Shown: piece after piece, positions 52,511 through 61,210 of the stretch
Layout of the letters: each line of letters begins with the position of its first letter
Position numbering within the stretch: position 1 is the stretch's first letter
From: Mesorhizobium sp. M1C.F.Ca.ET.210.01.1.1
Lineage (GTDB): Bacteria; Pseudomonadota; Alphaproteobacteria; Rhizobiales; Rhizobiaceae
Assembly (NCBI RefSeq): GCF_004791585.1
Contig: NZ_SRUU01000011.1
Coordinates: 62,001 to 126,000, forward strand
Length of the DNA stretch: 64,000 nucleotides
Reading direction: 5' to 3'
The notes under the pieces: model-generated
What the model saw: the letters and a program-made list of their open reading frames with translations, nothing else
Told to the model about the DNA's origin: nothing
The model's database searches: none
Translations under genes and position numbers: made by a program

Positions 52511-53251
52511 TCAAACCTCTAACCCGGCTTCGTCGAGATCCTTGAAGAAAGCCGCAGTCAATTGGAAATCCGGCAGGGGTGCGGACTCCCTGAATAGACC
52601 GTGATGCAAGAGCCGGAGCGCATCACGCGCATCCTGCTTCTTTTGCTGAACGAAAGCTGCCGCCAGGATTTCCTGATATTTTTCGACAACGAGATCACCT
52701 TCACATGACAGGGCGTCACCGACCATGCGGGCGAGCGTGCGCTCGCGAAAATTGAGAGCTTGCGCGGCGCACTCCAGCCTGGTCCTGTATTCATCCGAAA
52801 TGATGCCGCGAAGGCGGGCCCTGCGAACCGTCATGCGAAGATCGATCAGCGCGTGGGTTATCGGCGCGGAGTTTACCTGCCATGGTCCGTGCAGCACGGC
52901 CACTGCATCGTCAGGCGCAAACGCAAAACGACGATACCACCGGTAGATGAGCCCCACTCCCTGCATGTATGGAAAGAGTTCCGCAGCGCGAAGAGCCCCC
53001 ATGCTCGCTGCGCCTATTACCGGAACACCTTTCGCTATTGCCCAAAGGATTTCCTTGTGCCTGACCGCCGGCTCCGACTGAAAGCCGCCGTCGATGATGA
53101 CTATCGCACTCGGATCAAAATGCTGCACAGCCGCAATGATCGAACCCTGCACAGCCGGGGCAAGGCAGATCGCGTCCACCACTTCCTGCACTTCGCTCTG
53201 TGACAGGGTGGGACCGGCAAAGACCAGCTTGGGATGCATTTGCCTACCCAT
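52511..53251 (-). CDS. TfuA-like protein
   Basis: 246-aa TfuA-domain protein: KLVFAGPTLSQSEVQEVVDA, IVIIDGGFQSEPAVRHKEIL, the signature WAIAKGVPVIGAASMGALRA, AELFPYMQGVGLIYRWYRRF and DDAVAVLHGPW. TfuA was first linked to trifolitoxin in Rhizobium and accompanies YcaO enzymes in peptide thioamidation, including McrA thioglycine formation in methanogens. It overlaps the YcaO gene by 8 nt, the usual pairing. The C-terminal ~90 helical residues are less familiar. Confidence 0.88.
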   Translation of the reverse strand: MGRQMHPKLVFAGPTLSQSEVQEVVDAICLAPAVQGSIIAAVQHFDPSAIVIIDGGFQSEPAVRHKEILWAIAKGVPVIGAASMGALRAAELFPYMQGVGLIYRWYRRFAFAPDDAVAVLHGPWQVNSAPITHALIDLRMTVRRARLRGIISDEYRTRLECAAQALNFRERTLARMVGDALSCEGDLVVEKYQEILAAAFVQQKKQDARDALRLLHHGLFRESAPLPDFQLTAAFFKDLDEAGLEV

Positions 53252-54401
53252 GCAACAGCGGCGTTAAGGCCGGTATGACGATCCTGACGACCGACAGATC
53301 GCTCAGCGGTCTTGTATCGAGCTGAATCCTGTACACCGCATCGATTCCTGCATCCTCGACCTGTGCGAGAAGAGCGGACATCCTCTTTCCCGCGCTGGTG
53401 TAGTTCTGCCCGGCAATCGCATGGAAATGCACTTCGCGAGGGCCGTCGGACAGGAGCCGTCGGTGCGCCGCAATTTTTTGCCAATCCGGATATTTAGGAT
53501 AGAACGCGCGTGTCAGGTCATCACGGGCGCCGGAGATCGCCGTCAGTCGCGACTGCGCCGCCTCGTAGATTGCGTGAACGATCGCGGACGCGGCATCGAA
53601 ACCTGCAGCCGAACCCTCTGCCGGATGGTGAAGAATTGCGGTTTCCGGCGGCCGATCCTCCATGAGATGGCACCAGATCACCGGCAGTCCCAGCGGTGAG
53701 GGGGCGTGCCAAAGCCCCACCAGCAGGCCTTTGGCTTCCAGGCTTTCGAGAAGGCCCGCAACTGTCGGATCGTCGATCGTTCTCGGGTCAATTCGACGGC
53801 GCTGGAAAAAGCCATGGGTTCGCTCCGCCCGCGTGAGTGCGTCGCGCTCGATGCATTCCATTATCCCGTGCAGGATGGAGTCCGTTTCCTCGAAGGAGGC
53901 CGCCAGGCCGGACGTCGATGAAGCGAAGATTTCCTCTTGGGGCCGTGGGGGAAACACGTAGGCAGTGTGCACAAGCTCGAATGGGACCCAATCCTGCAGA
54001 CCACCCTTGAGGATATTCTCGGCATGAATCCAAGCTATCTCTCTGCTGCGCCATCCCGGGTCGACACCAGGCTGGAGATGGGCTTCGAATCTTTCAGGAG
54101 GGATATTCAGGGAGTCCGCGGAGGCGGCGATGGGGTCGTAGTGTGCCAAGCGTTCGGCAAAGTAGGACTCTGCAGTCTCGAGAATGGCCGACACCGCAGC
54201 TTCGGTTCTCGTCGGCCCCTTGCCTTGCGAGACGGAGTTTAAAAAGGAGAAAGGCCTGACCGCCTGAACTACGGGTATGTCAAGCACGTCGAGACCTGTG
54301 ATGTCTGCAATCCTTGTTATGCCCAAGAGCTCGCGCATCGTCATTAGCCGCATGAGCGCTTCGTGCGGCGGAGGACCCGAGCGCTCGTATCGTTCCAGCA
54401 T
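53244..54401 (-). CDS. YcaO-family ATP-dependent backbone-modifying enzyme
   Basis: 385-aa YcaO protein. ATP/Mg sites: the helix ILHGIMECIERDALTRAE (E-x2-E-R-D-A type) after SGLAASFEET, and SAAGFDAASAIVHAIYEAAQ followed by SRLTAISGARDD (the E-A-x-Q-S-R block). It also has VSQGKGPTRTEAAVSAILET and DAVYRIQLDTRPLSDLSVVR, and ends PALTPLLHG. YcaO enzymes phosphorylate backbone amides to form azolines, amidines or, with TfuA, thioamides. Start at 54401, 30 nt after the regulator stop. No E1/ocin-ThiF partner and no short precursor gene are visible nearby. Confidence 0.88.
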   Translation of the reverse strand: MLERYERSGPPPHEALMRLMTMRELLGITRIADITGLDVLDIPVVQAVRPFSFLNSVSQGKGPTRTEAAVSAILETAESYFAERLAHYDPIAASADSLNIPPERFEAHLQPGVDPGWRSREIAWIHAENILKGGLQDWVPFELVHTAYVFPPRPQEEIFASSTSGLAASFEETDSILHGIMECIERDALTRAERTHGFFQRRRIDPRTIDDPTVAGLLESLEAKGLLVGLWHAPSPLGLPVIWCHLMEDRPPETAILHHPAEGSAAGFDAASAIVHAIYEAAQSRLTAISGARDDLTRAFYPKYPDWQKIAAHRRLLSDGPREVHFHAIAGQNYTSAGKRMSALLAQVEDAGIDAVYRIQLDTRPLSDLSVVRIVIPALTPLLHG

Positions 54402-54431
54402 GGAGGGTTCCTGATCTCCCGGTCGCGCGGG

Positions 54432-57400
54432 CTAGTGACGCAGGCTCGGTTCTCGATTGACGAACAACGCCGCGCCTTGCTCGATGGCTGATTTCGCCAA
54501 GCCGACGCGACTGCGGTACTGCCGGGATAGTTCCTCTGATACGCCCCATGTCCTGAGCATCTCGTATGCATTGAGCAGGATTGGCACCGCGTTTTGCTCA
54601 TCGGCAATGGCCAGGCTCTTGGAGAGCGCGGCAACAATATCCATGCCTGAGGAGCCGCTAAGCAGAAGAAGATGGGCCTTTCGCCGATAGAGTTCGGCGA
54701 GCCAAGAAAGACTGCCACCTGCTTCGGCTTCCGCAGCCGCGGAAGAGACAAGCGTAAGGGCCTCCTCAATCTCGCCTGTCCGGGCCAGAAGCTCCGCCAG
54801 CATGCCGTAGTAGACAGGATAGTCTTCCGGCGTCTGGAGTTCGCCGTGGATGGCAAGACCCTCCTTGATCTGGTCCCTGCCTTGCTCTACCCGAGCCGCA
54901 TTTCCTTCGCACCAGCCTTCGAGGATTTGCGCCAAGGCGGCAAGGGAGGGCAGATGGTGGCGCTTCGTCAATTCGCGAATATCGGCGATGACGCCCCGGA
55001 GCGCCGAGAAATCGCGGCGATAGCAATCAAGCATCGCTTCGTTGATGTAGACATGGGCGATACTACCAACATGCGCCGTTTGCATTGCCCAGCTCCTGGC
55101 TTCAGCCAATGACCGAACTGCGCTTGCGGCCCGGCCGGTAAACCATTGAGAGAGACCCCTATGCGACAGGCCGCAGACCCTGGCGTCATGGCCGCCGAAC
55201 AGAGTTGCATTCCCTGCCCTTTGGCCAGTCCCATAGAGCGCAAGTCCTTCGTCGACCGCCGCTATGCAGTTCTTGTGATGCCCAAGATTGAATTCGATTG
55301 CCCAAACACAGTGTCTGGCCTGAAACTGCACTTCGGGGTCGTCGACATCCCTCAGGTCGGTGAGGACGGTCCGTGCGCGTTCCCCGTCAATGGTGGGGCC
55401 GGTGAACCACCAACCCCAGTAGATCGGAAACCACTTCGCACGCTCGGCGAGTGGCCGCCGCCTGGCGATCTCTACCCCGTCCTCGTAAAGTTTGCGCGCC
55501 GGCAGCGAGTTTGGACCTTCCGTGGCTGTAAGTATCGGCCCGAGCGGCATCATCGCGGCGAGACGCAAGACATCCTGCTTGTCCGGCCTTCTCACGCGCT
55601 GGCAAAGGGTCATGGCATGGTCGAGAATCTGTCTCGCCTCGGCCATTGCAGAGCGGTCGTAACTTTCCCGGCCGGCTGCGATGTACTGATCGATCGCTTC
55701 CTCGATAAGGCCAGCGCGTTCAGCATGTTCCGCCAGTTCAGCCGTACCTAACCATGGGCCCAGACTTCGGTGGCGGCCGACAGCGGAGAAAAGCGACTGA
55801 TGGAGGGCCTGCCGTCTCCTCCGCAGCAATGTATTGTAGATTGTCTCCCGGATCAGAGCATGACGAAACCCATAGTCGGGCTCGCCGGAAGGCCTGACCC
55901 GGATCAGGAATCCCGCCTCGCTGAGGGTGTCCAGTGCATTCCCTATCGTCTCGTCGCTGTATTCCGGCAACAGCTTCCGGAGCAATCCCAGATTGAAACG
56001 ATTGCCGGCAACGGCGCCCGCTCGTGCCACATCCTTTGCAGGGCCCAAGGCTTCCAACCTGGCTTCAAGGATGCCTTCAAACACCGATATTCGGCTTGAT
56101 GAGGCGGCTGGCGTAAGGCGATCCGTTATGGAGGCTGCATTCTCGGCGATCCATTGGCAGATTTCCTCGATGAAAAGAGGCACGCCCCCGGTTACCTCCA
56201 CCACCACGCTAATGAGTTCCGAATGCGCGGCTGATCCGATTTCCGGCCTCATGGCCATGATTGCCTGTCGCGTTTCCTCGCGATCGAGCGGCTTCAGAGT
56301 AATATGCGGCAAGTCCCGGAACCCTGAATGGATCTCAGATCCAGGTCGCGCAGTCATTATGAGAAGCACGGGCAGCCGTTGAATGAAGAGTGCAAGTTCC
56401 GCCAGCAATTGCCTCGACGTGGGGTCGATCCAATGTATGTCTTCGACCACCAGGATGAGTGGTCCGCGTTCGCATATGGCTTCAATGCTTCTGCGAGCCG
56501 CCCAGGTGGCTTTCTCCCGGATGACCTTGAGATCAGCCTCCTTCAGAGCGGGATTCGATCCTTCAGCCCCAAGCAGAAACGAGAAGATGCCGACCACGTC
56601 GTCATCATGAACGCTTTGATTTGCGAAGACCTCCGCCACGTCTGAAGTCTCCAGCCGACCCTCTTTGCCGGCCAGGTCACTTCGAACATTTTGCAGCAGG
56701 GGATAAAGGGCCGAGTGGGAGCCGCCGGGCTGACATTGAAAAAGCAGCAATTTTGCACGCTGGAAGCGTGTCCTCTTGCGGACTTCATAAAGCAGGCGGG
56801 ACTTGCCGATACCGGCCTCACCCTCAACCAAAATGACGCTGCCCTTGCCGGCGACGGCATCATCCCAACATGCAGCGATGGTGGCCAGTTCGTGCCTGCG
56901 GCCTATAAACGTATTGTTCAAGCGCCCGAAGGCGAAGAAGCGGTCAACGTCCCGCTTGTGGCTGATGGCACGCCAAGTCCGCTCCGGCTCCGCGAAACCT
57001 TTGACAGCGTGAATGCCGCCAAAACTGAAAACGTGGGACCGCCGCGCCAGATTTCGGGTCTCGTCGGATACCAATACTGCATCCGGCTGGGCCATAGCCT
57101 GGAGCCGCGTCGCCATGGCCAAAGCAGGGCCGGTGACGCTGGCATGCGCCAGGTTACTGCCGTCCCCATGAACGAGGATCATGGATGTAGCAATCCCGAC
57201 CCGAACATGTAGGTCCGTATGGTCTTTCTCCAGCCCGACCCGCTTGCACGCTTCGATGATTTCGAGTCCTGCCCGGATCGCTTGCGAAGCCGCGTCCTTT
57301 GGCTCCATCTCTGCTGGAAAAAGTGCGACACCGCCGTCGCCGGCCTCGCTCACGACAACGCCCGAGTACGATGAGATTGCCTGGCTTGCCTCAGCCCGAA

Positions 57401-57593
57401 AGGCCGACATCAGTTCTTCATAGTCCTCGATGTCCAGAACCGCGAGCAGGTCGGTTGATCCGACCAGATCGTAACAGAGAGCTGTCATAACGCGCCGCTC
57501 GCTGCGAACGTCGGACACACCACTGTCGTCCGTGCTCGAAACGCCCTTGGCAAGGGCCACGATTGGACGCTGTACCCGAGGCTCTTCCGACAT
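54432..57593 (-). CDS. cyclase-homology / AAA ATPase / TPR regulator
   Basis: 1053-aa signalling protein from the ATG at 57593. Residues about 35-205 are class III cyclase-like with both metal aspartates (CYDLVGST, EAGDGGVALF). The transition-state Asn is replaced (GPALAMATRLQ, Ala where G..N.AaRL is usual), so cyclase activity is doubtful. Then a STAND/AAA ATPase with Walker A LVEGEAGIGKSRLLYEVRKR and Walker B LILVVEDIHWIDPTSRQ, and a long helical TPR-like C-terminus. No DNA-binding domain is obvious. It heads the cluster and lies 30 nt before YcaO. The 290 nt upstream hold no gene. Confidence 0.88.
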   Translation of the reverse strand: MSEEPRVQRPIVALAKGVSSTDDSGVSDVRSERRVMTALCYDLVGSTDLLAVLDIEDYEELMSAFRAEASQAISSYSGVVVSEAGDGGVALFPAEMEPKDAASQAIRAGLEIIEACKRVGLEKDHTDLHVRVGIATSMILVHGDGSNLAHASVTGPALAMATRLQAMAQPDAVLVSDETRNLARRSHVFSFGGIHAVKGFAEPERTWRAISHKRDVDRFFAFGRLNNTFIGRRHELATIAACWDDAVAGKGSVILVEGEAGIGKSRLLYEVRKRTRFQRAKLLLFQCQPGGSHSALYPLLQNVRSDLAGKEGRLETSDVAEVFANQSVHDDDVVGIFSFLLGAEGSNPALKEADLKVIREKATWAARRSIEAICERGPLILVVEDIHWIDPTSRQLLAELALFIQRLPVLLIMTARPGSEIHSGFRDLPHITLKPLDREETRQAIMAMRPEIGSAAHSELISVVVEVTGGVPLFIEEICQWIAENAASITDRLTPAASSSRISVFEGILEARLEALGPAKDVARAGAVAGNRFNLGLLRKLLPEYSDETIGNALDTLSEAGFLIRVRPSGEPDYGFRHALIRETIYNTLLRRRRQALHQSLFSAVGRHRSLGPWLGTAELAEHAERAGLIEEAIDQYIAAGRESYDRSAMAEARQILDHAMTLCQRVRRPDKQDVLRLAAMMPLGPILTATEGPNSLPARKLYEDGVEIARRRPLAERAKWFPIYWGWWFTGPTIDGERARTVLTDLRDVDDPEVQFQARHCVWAIEFNLGHHKNCIAAVDEGLALYGTGQRAGNATLFGGHDARVCGLSHRGLSQWFTGRAASAVRSLAEARSWAMQTAHVGSIAHVYINEAMLDCYRRDFSALRGVIADIRELTKRHHLPSLAALAQILEGWCEGNAARVEQGRDQIKEGLAIHGELQTPEDYPVYYGMLAELLARTGEIEEALTLVSSAAAEAEAGGSLSWLAELYRRKAHLLLLSGSSGMDIVAALSKSLAIADEQNAVPILLNAYEMLRTWGVSEELSRQYRSRVGLAKSAIEQGAALFVNREPSLRH

Positions 57594-57883
57594 GCTGCAG
57601 TGCCTTGGCTGGCGGGGTGGGAGCGATACTATCAAATGCGCTAATATTCACCAGAGCGCGGGAGGTGCCGCAGCGGGTCAAAAGGTGTCGGAGGCGTACT
57701 CAGTCGGTGAAGGTTGCCCAGATGCCGGGCAGCATGCGGCTTGCGTCGCTCGGCGGCGCAGCGTCACCGACCGGCGCGACGCGGCCTTTCGGAATTGGAA
57801 GTCATGACCCAAAGCCGTCTTGCAGTCCCGAGCGGAAAATGGTTCTAAGCTCCGGAAGGCCGTCCTTCGGTTCCGCTTCCTGA

Positions 57884-59773
57884 TTAGCCTTCCGCCTTCG
57901 CCAAACTGACCTCCAGATGCACAATCAGCGCCCGATAGCGCGGATGATCGCGCAGAGGGTTCATATCAACGTCCTGCGCCATCCAGTGCACTTGCTGCAA
58001 TCCAAGCTGCGGCACGCAGTGCTCCAGCGTGTCGATCGCCTTTTCAACGGCGCCGATCGCCGCCAGGAAACACGCGACATTGTAGTGGCTGTTATAGTCC
58101 TCCGGGTCGATGGTGATCGCGCGCTCGGCCCACTGGAGGGCGCGTTCGTCTAGGCCGAGATTGTGGAGGATGTAACAACCATAGGCATAGGCTGCCCCAT
58201 CGTCCGGATAGAGCTGCATGGCTTTCTCGATGCGGGTAAGCAACTCCTCTGAAAGCCTGTGGGCTTCCTCCTCCTCGCCCAGGGTCTTGCGGCAATCCCA
58301 GAGCATGCACATCGCACCATAGCTATTGCGATCAACCTCCGCCGCCTTTTCGTAGGCGGCCGCGGCCTCTGCAAACTTGCGCTCCATGCGCAACACGTCG
58401 CCCAAGGTCCTGTGCGCCTCGTAGAGATCGGGATCGAGCGCGATTGCTCGCCGGCAGGCGGCGCCTGCGAGCTCGATTTGCTCCTTCTGGAAATGTGCCA
58501 TCGCGTGGGCCACGTGAGCTTCCGCCAGCGTCGAGTCCAGGGCCAGCGCGCGCTGCGCCTCGGCGCTCAGGGTGATAAGGTTTGCGCTGGGATCTCCGGA
58601 TCTCAGCAGCATGCCTTCAGCTAGCGCCAGCCCGGCCCGCGCCAGCGCGTATCCGGGATCGATCTCGAGCGCCCGCTGGTAGAGGCGTCGGGCGGAAAGG
58701 TGATTGCGCCGGCCCAGGCGCAAGAAATGCTGCCGTCCCATGAGGTAGTATTGATAGGCTTCGACGTTCTCGGTCGTGCGCCTGCCGATGGCGGCATACT
58801 CGGCCGGCATCAGCCTGATCTTCAGGGCATCGACGATGGCCCGCGCAATCTCGTCCTGGAGCGCAAATATGTCGTTGAGATCACGGTCGTAGCGCTCGGC
58901 CCACACATGATGCCCACTCATCCCGTCGATCAGCTGCGCGGTGATGCGAACGCGACTACCCGCCTTGCGTACGCTGCCTTCCAGCACATGCGAAACGCGC
59001 AATTCCCGCGCCGCTTCGCTGACGTCCATCGACTTGCCTTTGAGGGCGAAGGTCGTGTTGCGCGCGGTGACTGCCAGCGCCCCGACCTTGCTGAGATCCG
59101 TAATGATGTCCTCGGTGATGCCGTCAGAGAAGTATTCCTGCTCTGGGTCGCCGCTCATGTTGGTGAAAGGCAGCACGGCAATCGATGGTCGGTTGCGGAA
59201 CGGAAGCGCATCCTTGGCCGACGGTACGGACGAGCTGGTGGGGGATTGCTCAATGGACACGACCCGGTAAGCGCGTATCGGCTCCGCAATGTTGTGAACC
59301 CGTTGCTCGCCGATATCCGCATAGACGTATTCGAGCTTGCCTTTTACTTGATCGTAAATGGAGCGCCCTATGCAAACGCCGCCAGGCTCCGCGAGCTTTT
59401 CAAGCCGTGCCGCGATGTTCACACCGTCGCCGTATATCGTGTCGTCTTCGACGATCACGTCGCCGAGGTTCACGCCCATACGGAACGCCATACGCCGGTT
59501 TTCGGGGAGCCCGGCATTCTCGCCGCCCAGCTCGCGCTGCAGCTCGATCGCACACTGCACGGCGTTAACGGCGCTCGCAAACTCGATCAGCAGGCTGTCC
59601 CCGGCCGAGCCGACGATGCGTCCGTGGAACCGGGCGATCTTGGGTTCGAACACCTCGGCTCGGAGCCGCCTCAGCCGTCCCAGCGTTCCCGACTCGTCGG
59701 CTGCCATCAGCCGCGAGTAACCTGCCACGTCGGCAGCCAAAATCGCCGCAAGCCTGCGCTGCTCTTCTCGCAA
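57884..59773 (-). CDS. class III adenylate cyclase with TolB-like and TPR domains
   Basis: 629-aa protein. The cyclase domain (residues about 1-175) has both metal Asp (LAADVAGYSRLM, SAGDSLLIEF) and Asn/Arg (GDGVNIAARLEKLAEPGGV), so it should be active. A linker leads to a TolB-N-like segment common in rhizobial cyclases (IAVLPFTNMSGDPEQEYFSD, GITEDIITDLSK, VLEGSVRKAGSRVRITAQLI). TPR repeats fill about 320-610. No membrane helix is evident. Its start has no strong Shine-Dalgarno. It is transcribed toward the YcaO-cluster regulator but separated by 290 nt, so likely independent. Confidence 0.88.
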   Translation of the reverse strand: MREEQRRLAAILAADVAGYSRLMAADESGTLGRLRRLRAEVFEPKIARFHGRIVGSAGDSLLIEFASAVNAVQCAIELQRELGGENAGLPENRRMAFRMGVNLGDVIVEDDTIYGDGVNIAARLEKLAEPGGVCIGRSIYDQVKGKLEYVYADIGEQRVHNIAEPIRAYRVVSIEQSPTSSSVPSAKDALPFRNRPSIAVLPFTNMSGDPEQEYFSDGITEDIITDLSKVGALAVTARNTTFALKGKSMDVSEAARELRVSHVLEGSVRKAGSRVRITAQLIDGMSGHHVWAERYDRDLNDIFALQDEIARAIVDALKIRLMPAEYAAIGRRTTENVEAYQYYLMGRQHFLRLGRRNHLSARRLYQRALEIDPGYALARAGLALAEGMLLRSGDPSANLITLSAEAQRALALDSTLAEAHVAHAMAHFQKEQIELAGAACRRAIALDPDLYEAHRTLGDVLRMERKFAEAAAAYEKAAEVDRNSYGAMCMLWDCRKTLGEEEEAHRLSEELLTRIEKAMQLYPDDGAAYAYGCYILHNLGLDERALQWAERAITIDPEDYNSHYNVACFLAAIGAVEKAIDTLEHCVPQLGLQQVHWMAQDVDMNPLRDHPRYRALIVHLEVSLAKAEG

Positions 59774-59959
59774 GGGACGGACCTCCCGCCAGTTGAAACA
59801 ATCTTAGCCTAAGAAACGGCGCGAGCGAGCCCTTGTTCGGATGCCTCAAATCCGAAATTGGCGTCAGGGAAGCATATGTAGCGAAATTCGACTGCGCGGC
59901 AGGCCGCATGCGCGCATCCGCCGGCCCGCCGTTGTCGTTATTTATCAACGGCTTCGTAC

Positions 59960-61096
59960 CTATTTCTTGCTTTGGTTAGCCGAAACTCGATGGAAGCGAT
60001 CGATACTGAAATCATCGAGTGGCGTTTCGCAGCGGCCGGTCGTGATCAACTCGGCCATGGCGTCGCCGACACCAGGACCGAGTTGGAAGCCGTGCCCACT
60101 GAAGCCGAAGGCGTGGAACAGGCCCGGCGTCGTCGCCGAGCGCCCCATGACCGGCAACATGTCGCGCACATAGCCTTCGCAGCCCGACCAGGTGCGGATT
60201 ATCGCGACCTGCGCGATTGAAGGCAGCAGCCGCGCGACGGCGCGCAACTGCGCCGGCAGTCGCATTGGGTCGGCGGCCGCGTGGCCGGGGTCGAGGTCGA
60301 CTGACACCCTCTCGGCCGCGCCGCCGAAGACGATGTTGCCCCGCTCGACCTGACGCAGATAGGCGCCATAGTTCTTGTCACGCGTCCAGATGCCGACCAC
60401 CGGCAGGATCCGGTGCGGCAGCGGCTCGGTGACGCCCATTTGCGGGCCGCGGGCGTCGAGCGGAACCGCCTCGCCGAACTGCGCCGCGATGCGCGCGCCC
60501 CAGGCGCCTGCTGTGTTGAGCAGGCAATCGGCGGCGAACGTGCCCTTTGAAGTGGTGACGAGGAAGCTGGAGCCCGTGCGCCTGATCGTCTCGACCTCGG
60601 CGTCCTCAATGATTTCAGCGCCCAGCTTGCGGGCGGCTTCGGCAAAAGCCGGCGCGATCAGTCGTGGATTGCCGCTGCCGTCATACGGCGAGAGGGACGC
60701 CGCGATCGCGTCGGGACCGAGGCCCGGAAAGCGGGCACGGATCCCGCGCGGGGTGAGTTCCTCCAGCTCAAATCCCCAAGGCCGCGCCGCCTCGGCATAG
60801 GCCCGCATGTCGGCGAGGCTGTCTTCATCGAAAATCAGCCGGATGTGACCGGTGGCACGGAATTCGACATCGCGGCAAAGCATTTTGTCCGCCTCGCCCC
60901 ACAGCCTCAGCGAGCGATGGGCAAGCAGAAGCTGGGAGAGATGCCGTCCGGTGCGCCGGATGTTGCCGAAGGACGCGACGGTCGCCCCGCTGCCGACCCG
61001 GTTGTGCTCGATCAGACTCACGCGCGCGCCGCGCCTGGCGAGGAAATAGGCCGAAGCCGATCCCATCAGGCCGCCGCCCAGCACGATCACATCCAT
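59960..61096 (-). CDS. FAD-dependent oxidoreductase (DadA/sarcosine-oxidase-like)
   Basis: 378-aa DAO-fold flavoprotein: MDVIVLGGGLMGSASAYFLA, RRGARVSLIEHNRVGSGATV, NTAGAWGARIAAQFGEAVPL, PVVGIWTRDKNYGAYLRQ and C-terminal HAFGFSGHGFQLGPGVGDAM. Start at 61096 has AAGGAG about 6 nt upstream; the longer upstream frame is antisense to the LysR gene and rejected. It is divergent from that LysR gene across 114 bp, so it is the likely regulated target. Substrate unknown: a D-amino acid, N-methyl amino acid or opine-like compound. Confidence 0.87.
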   Translation of the reverse strand: MDVIVLGGGLMGSASAYFLARRGARVSLIEHNRVGSGATVASFGNIRRTGRHLSQLLLAHRSLRLWGEADKMLCRDVEFRATGHIRLIFDEDSLADMRAYAEAARPWGFELEELTPRGIRARFPGLGPDAIAASLSPYDGSGNPRLIAPAFAEAARKLGAEIIEDAEVETIRRTGSSFLVTTSKGTFAADCLLNTAGAWGARIAAQFGEAVPLDARGPQMGVTEPLPHRILPVVGIWTRDKNYGAYLRQVERGNIVFGGAAERVSVDLDPGHAAADPMRLPAQLRAVARLLPSIAQVAIIRTWSGCEGYVRDMLPVMGRSATTPGLFHAFGFSGHGFQLGPGVGDAMAELITTGRCETPLDDFSIDRFHRVSANQSKK

Positions 61097-61184
61097 AGCG
61101 GCTCCTTGCGAACAGCAACCGATCCTTGAAGTTCCGATCTTGTCCGCGCCGCGGCATTGCGTCAAAGATGGGTTTGAACGACAG

Positions 61185-61203
61185 CCATAAGCTTTACCTA
61201 TGG
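61185..61203. promoter_or_regulatory. LysR-type operator candidate (T-N11-A dyad)
   Basis: CCATA, 9 nt, TATGG: perfect 5-bp arms containing a T-N11-A core, in the divergent gap between the oxidase and lysR genes. It overlaps the ribosome-binding region of lysR (ATG at 61211), which would suit autorepression. Confidence 0.5.
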
Positions 61204-61210
61204 AGTGGCA

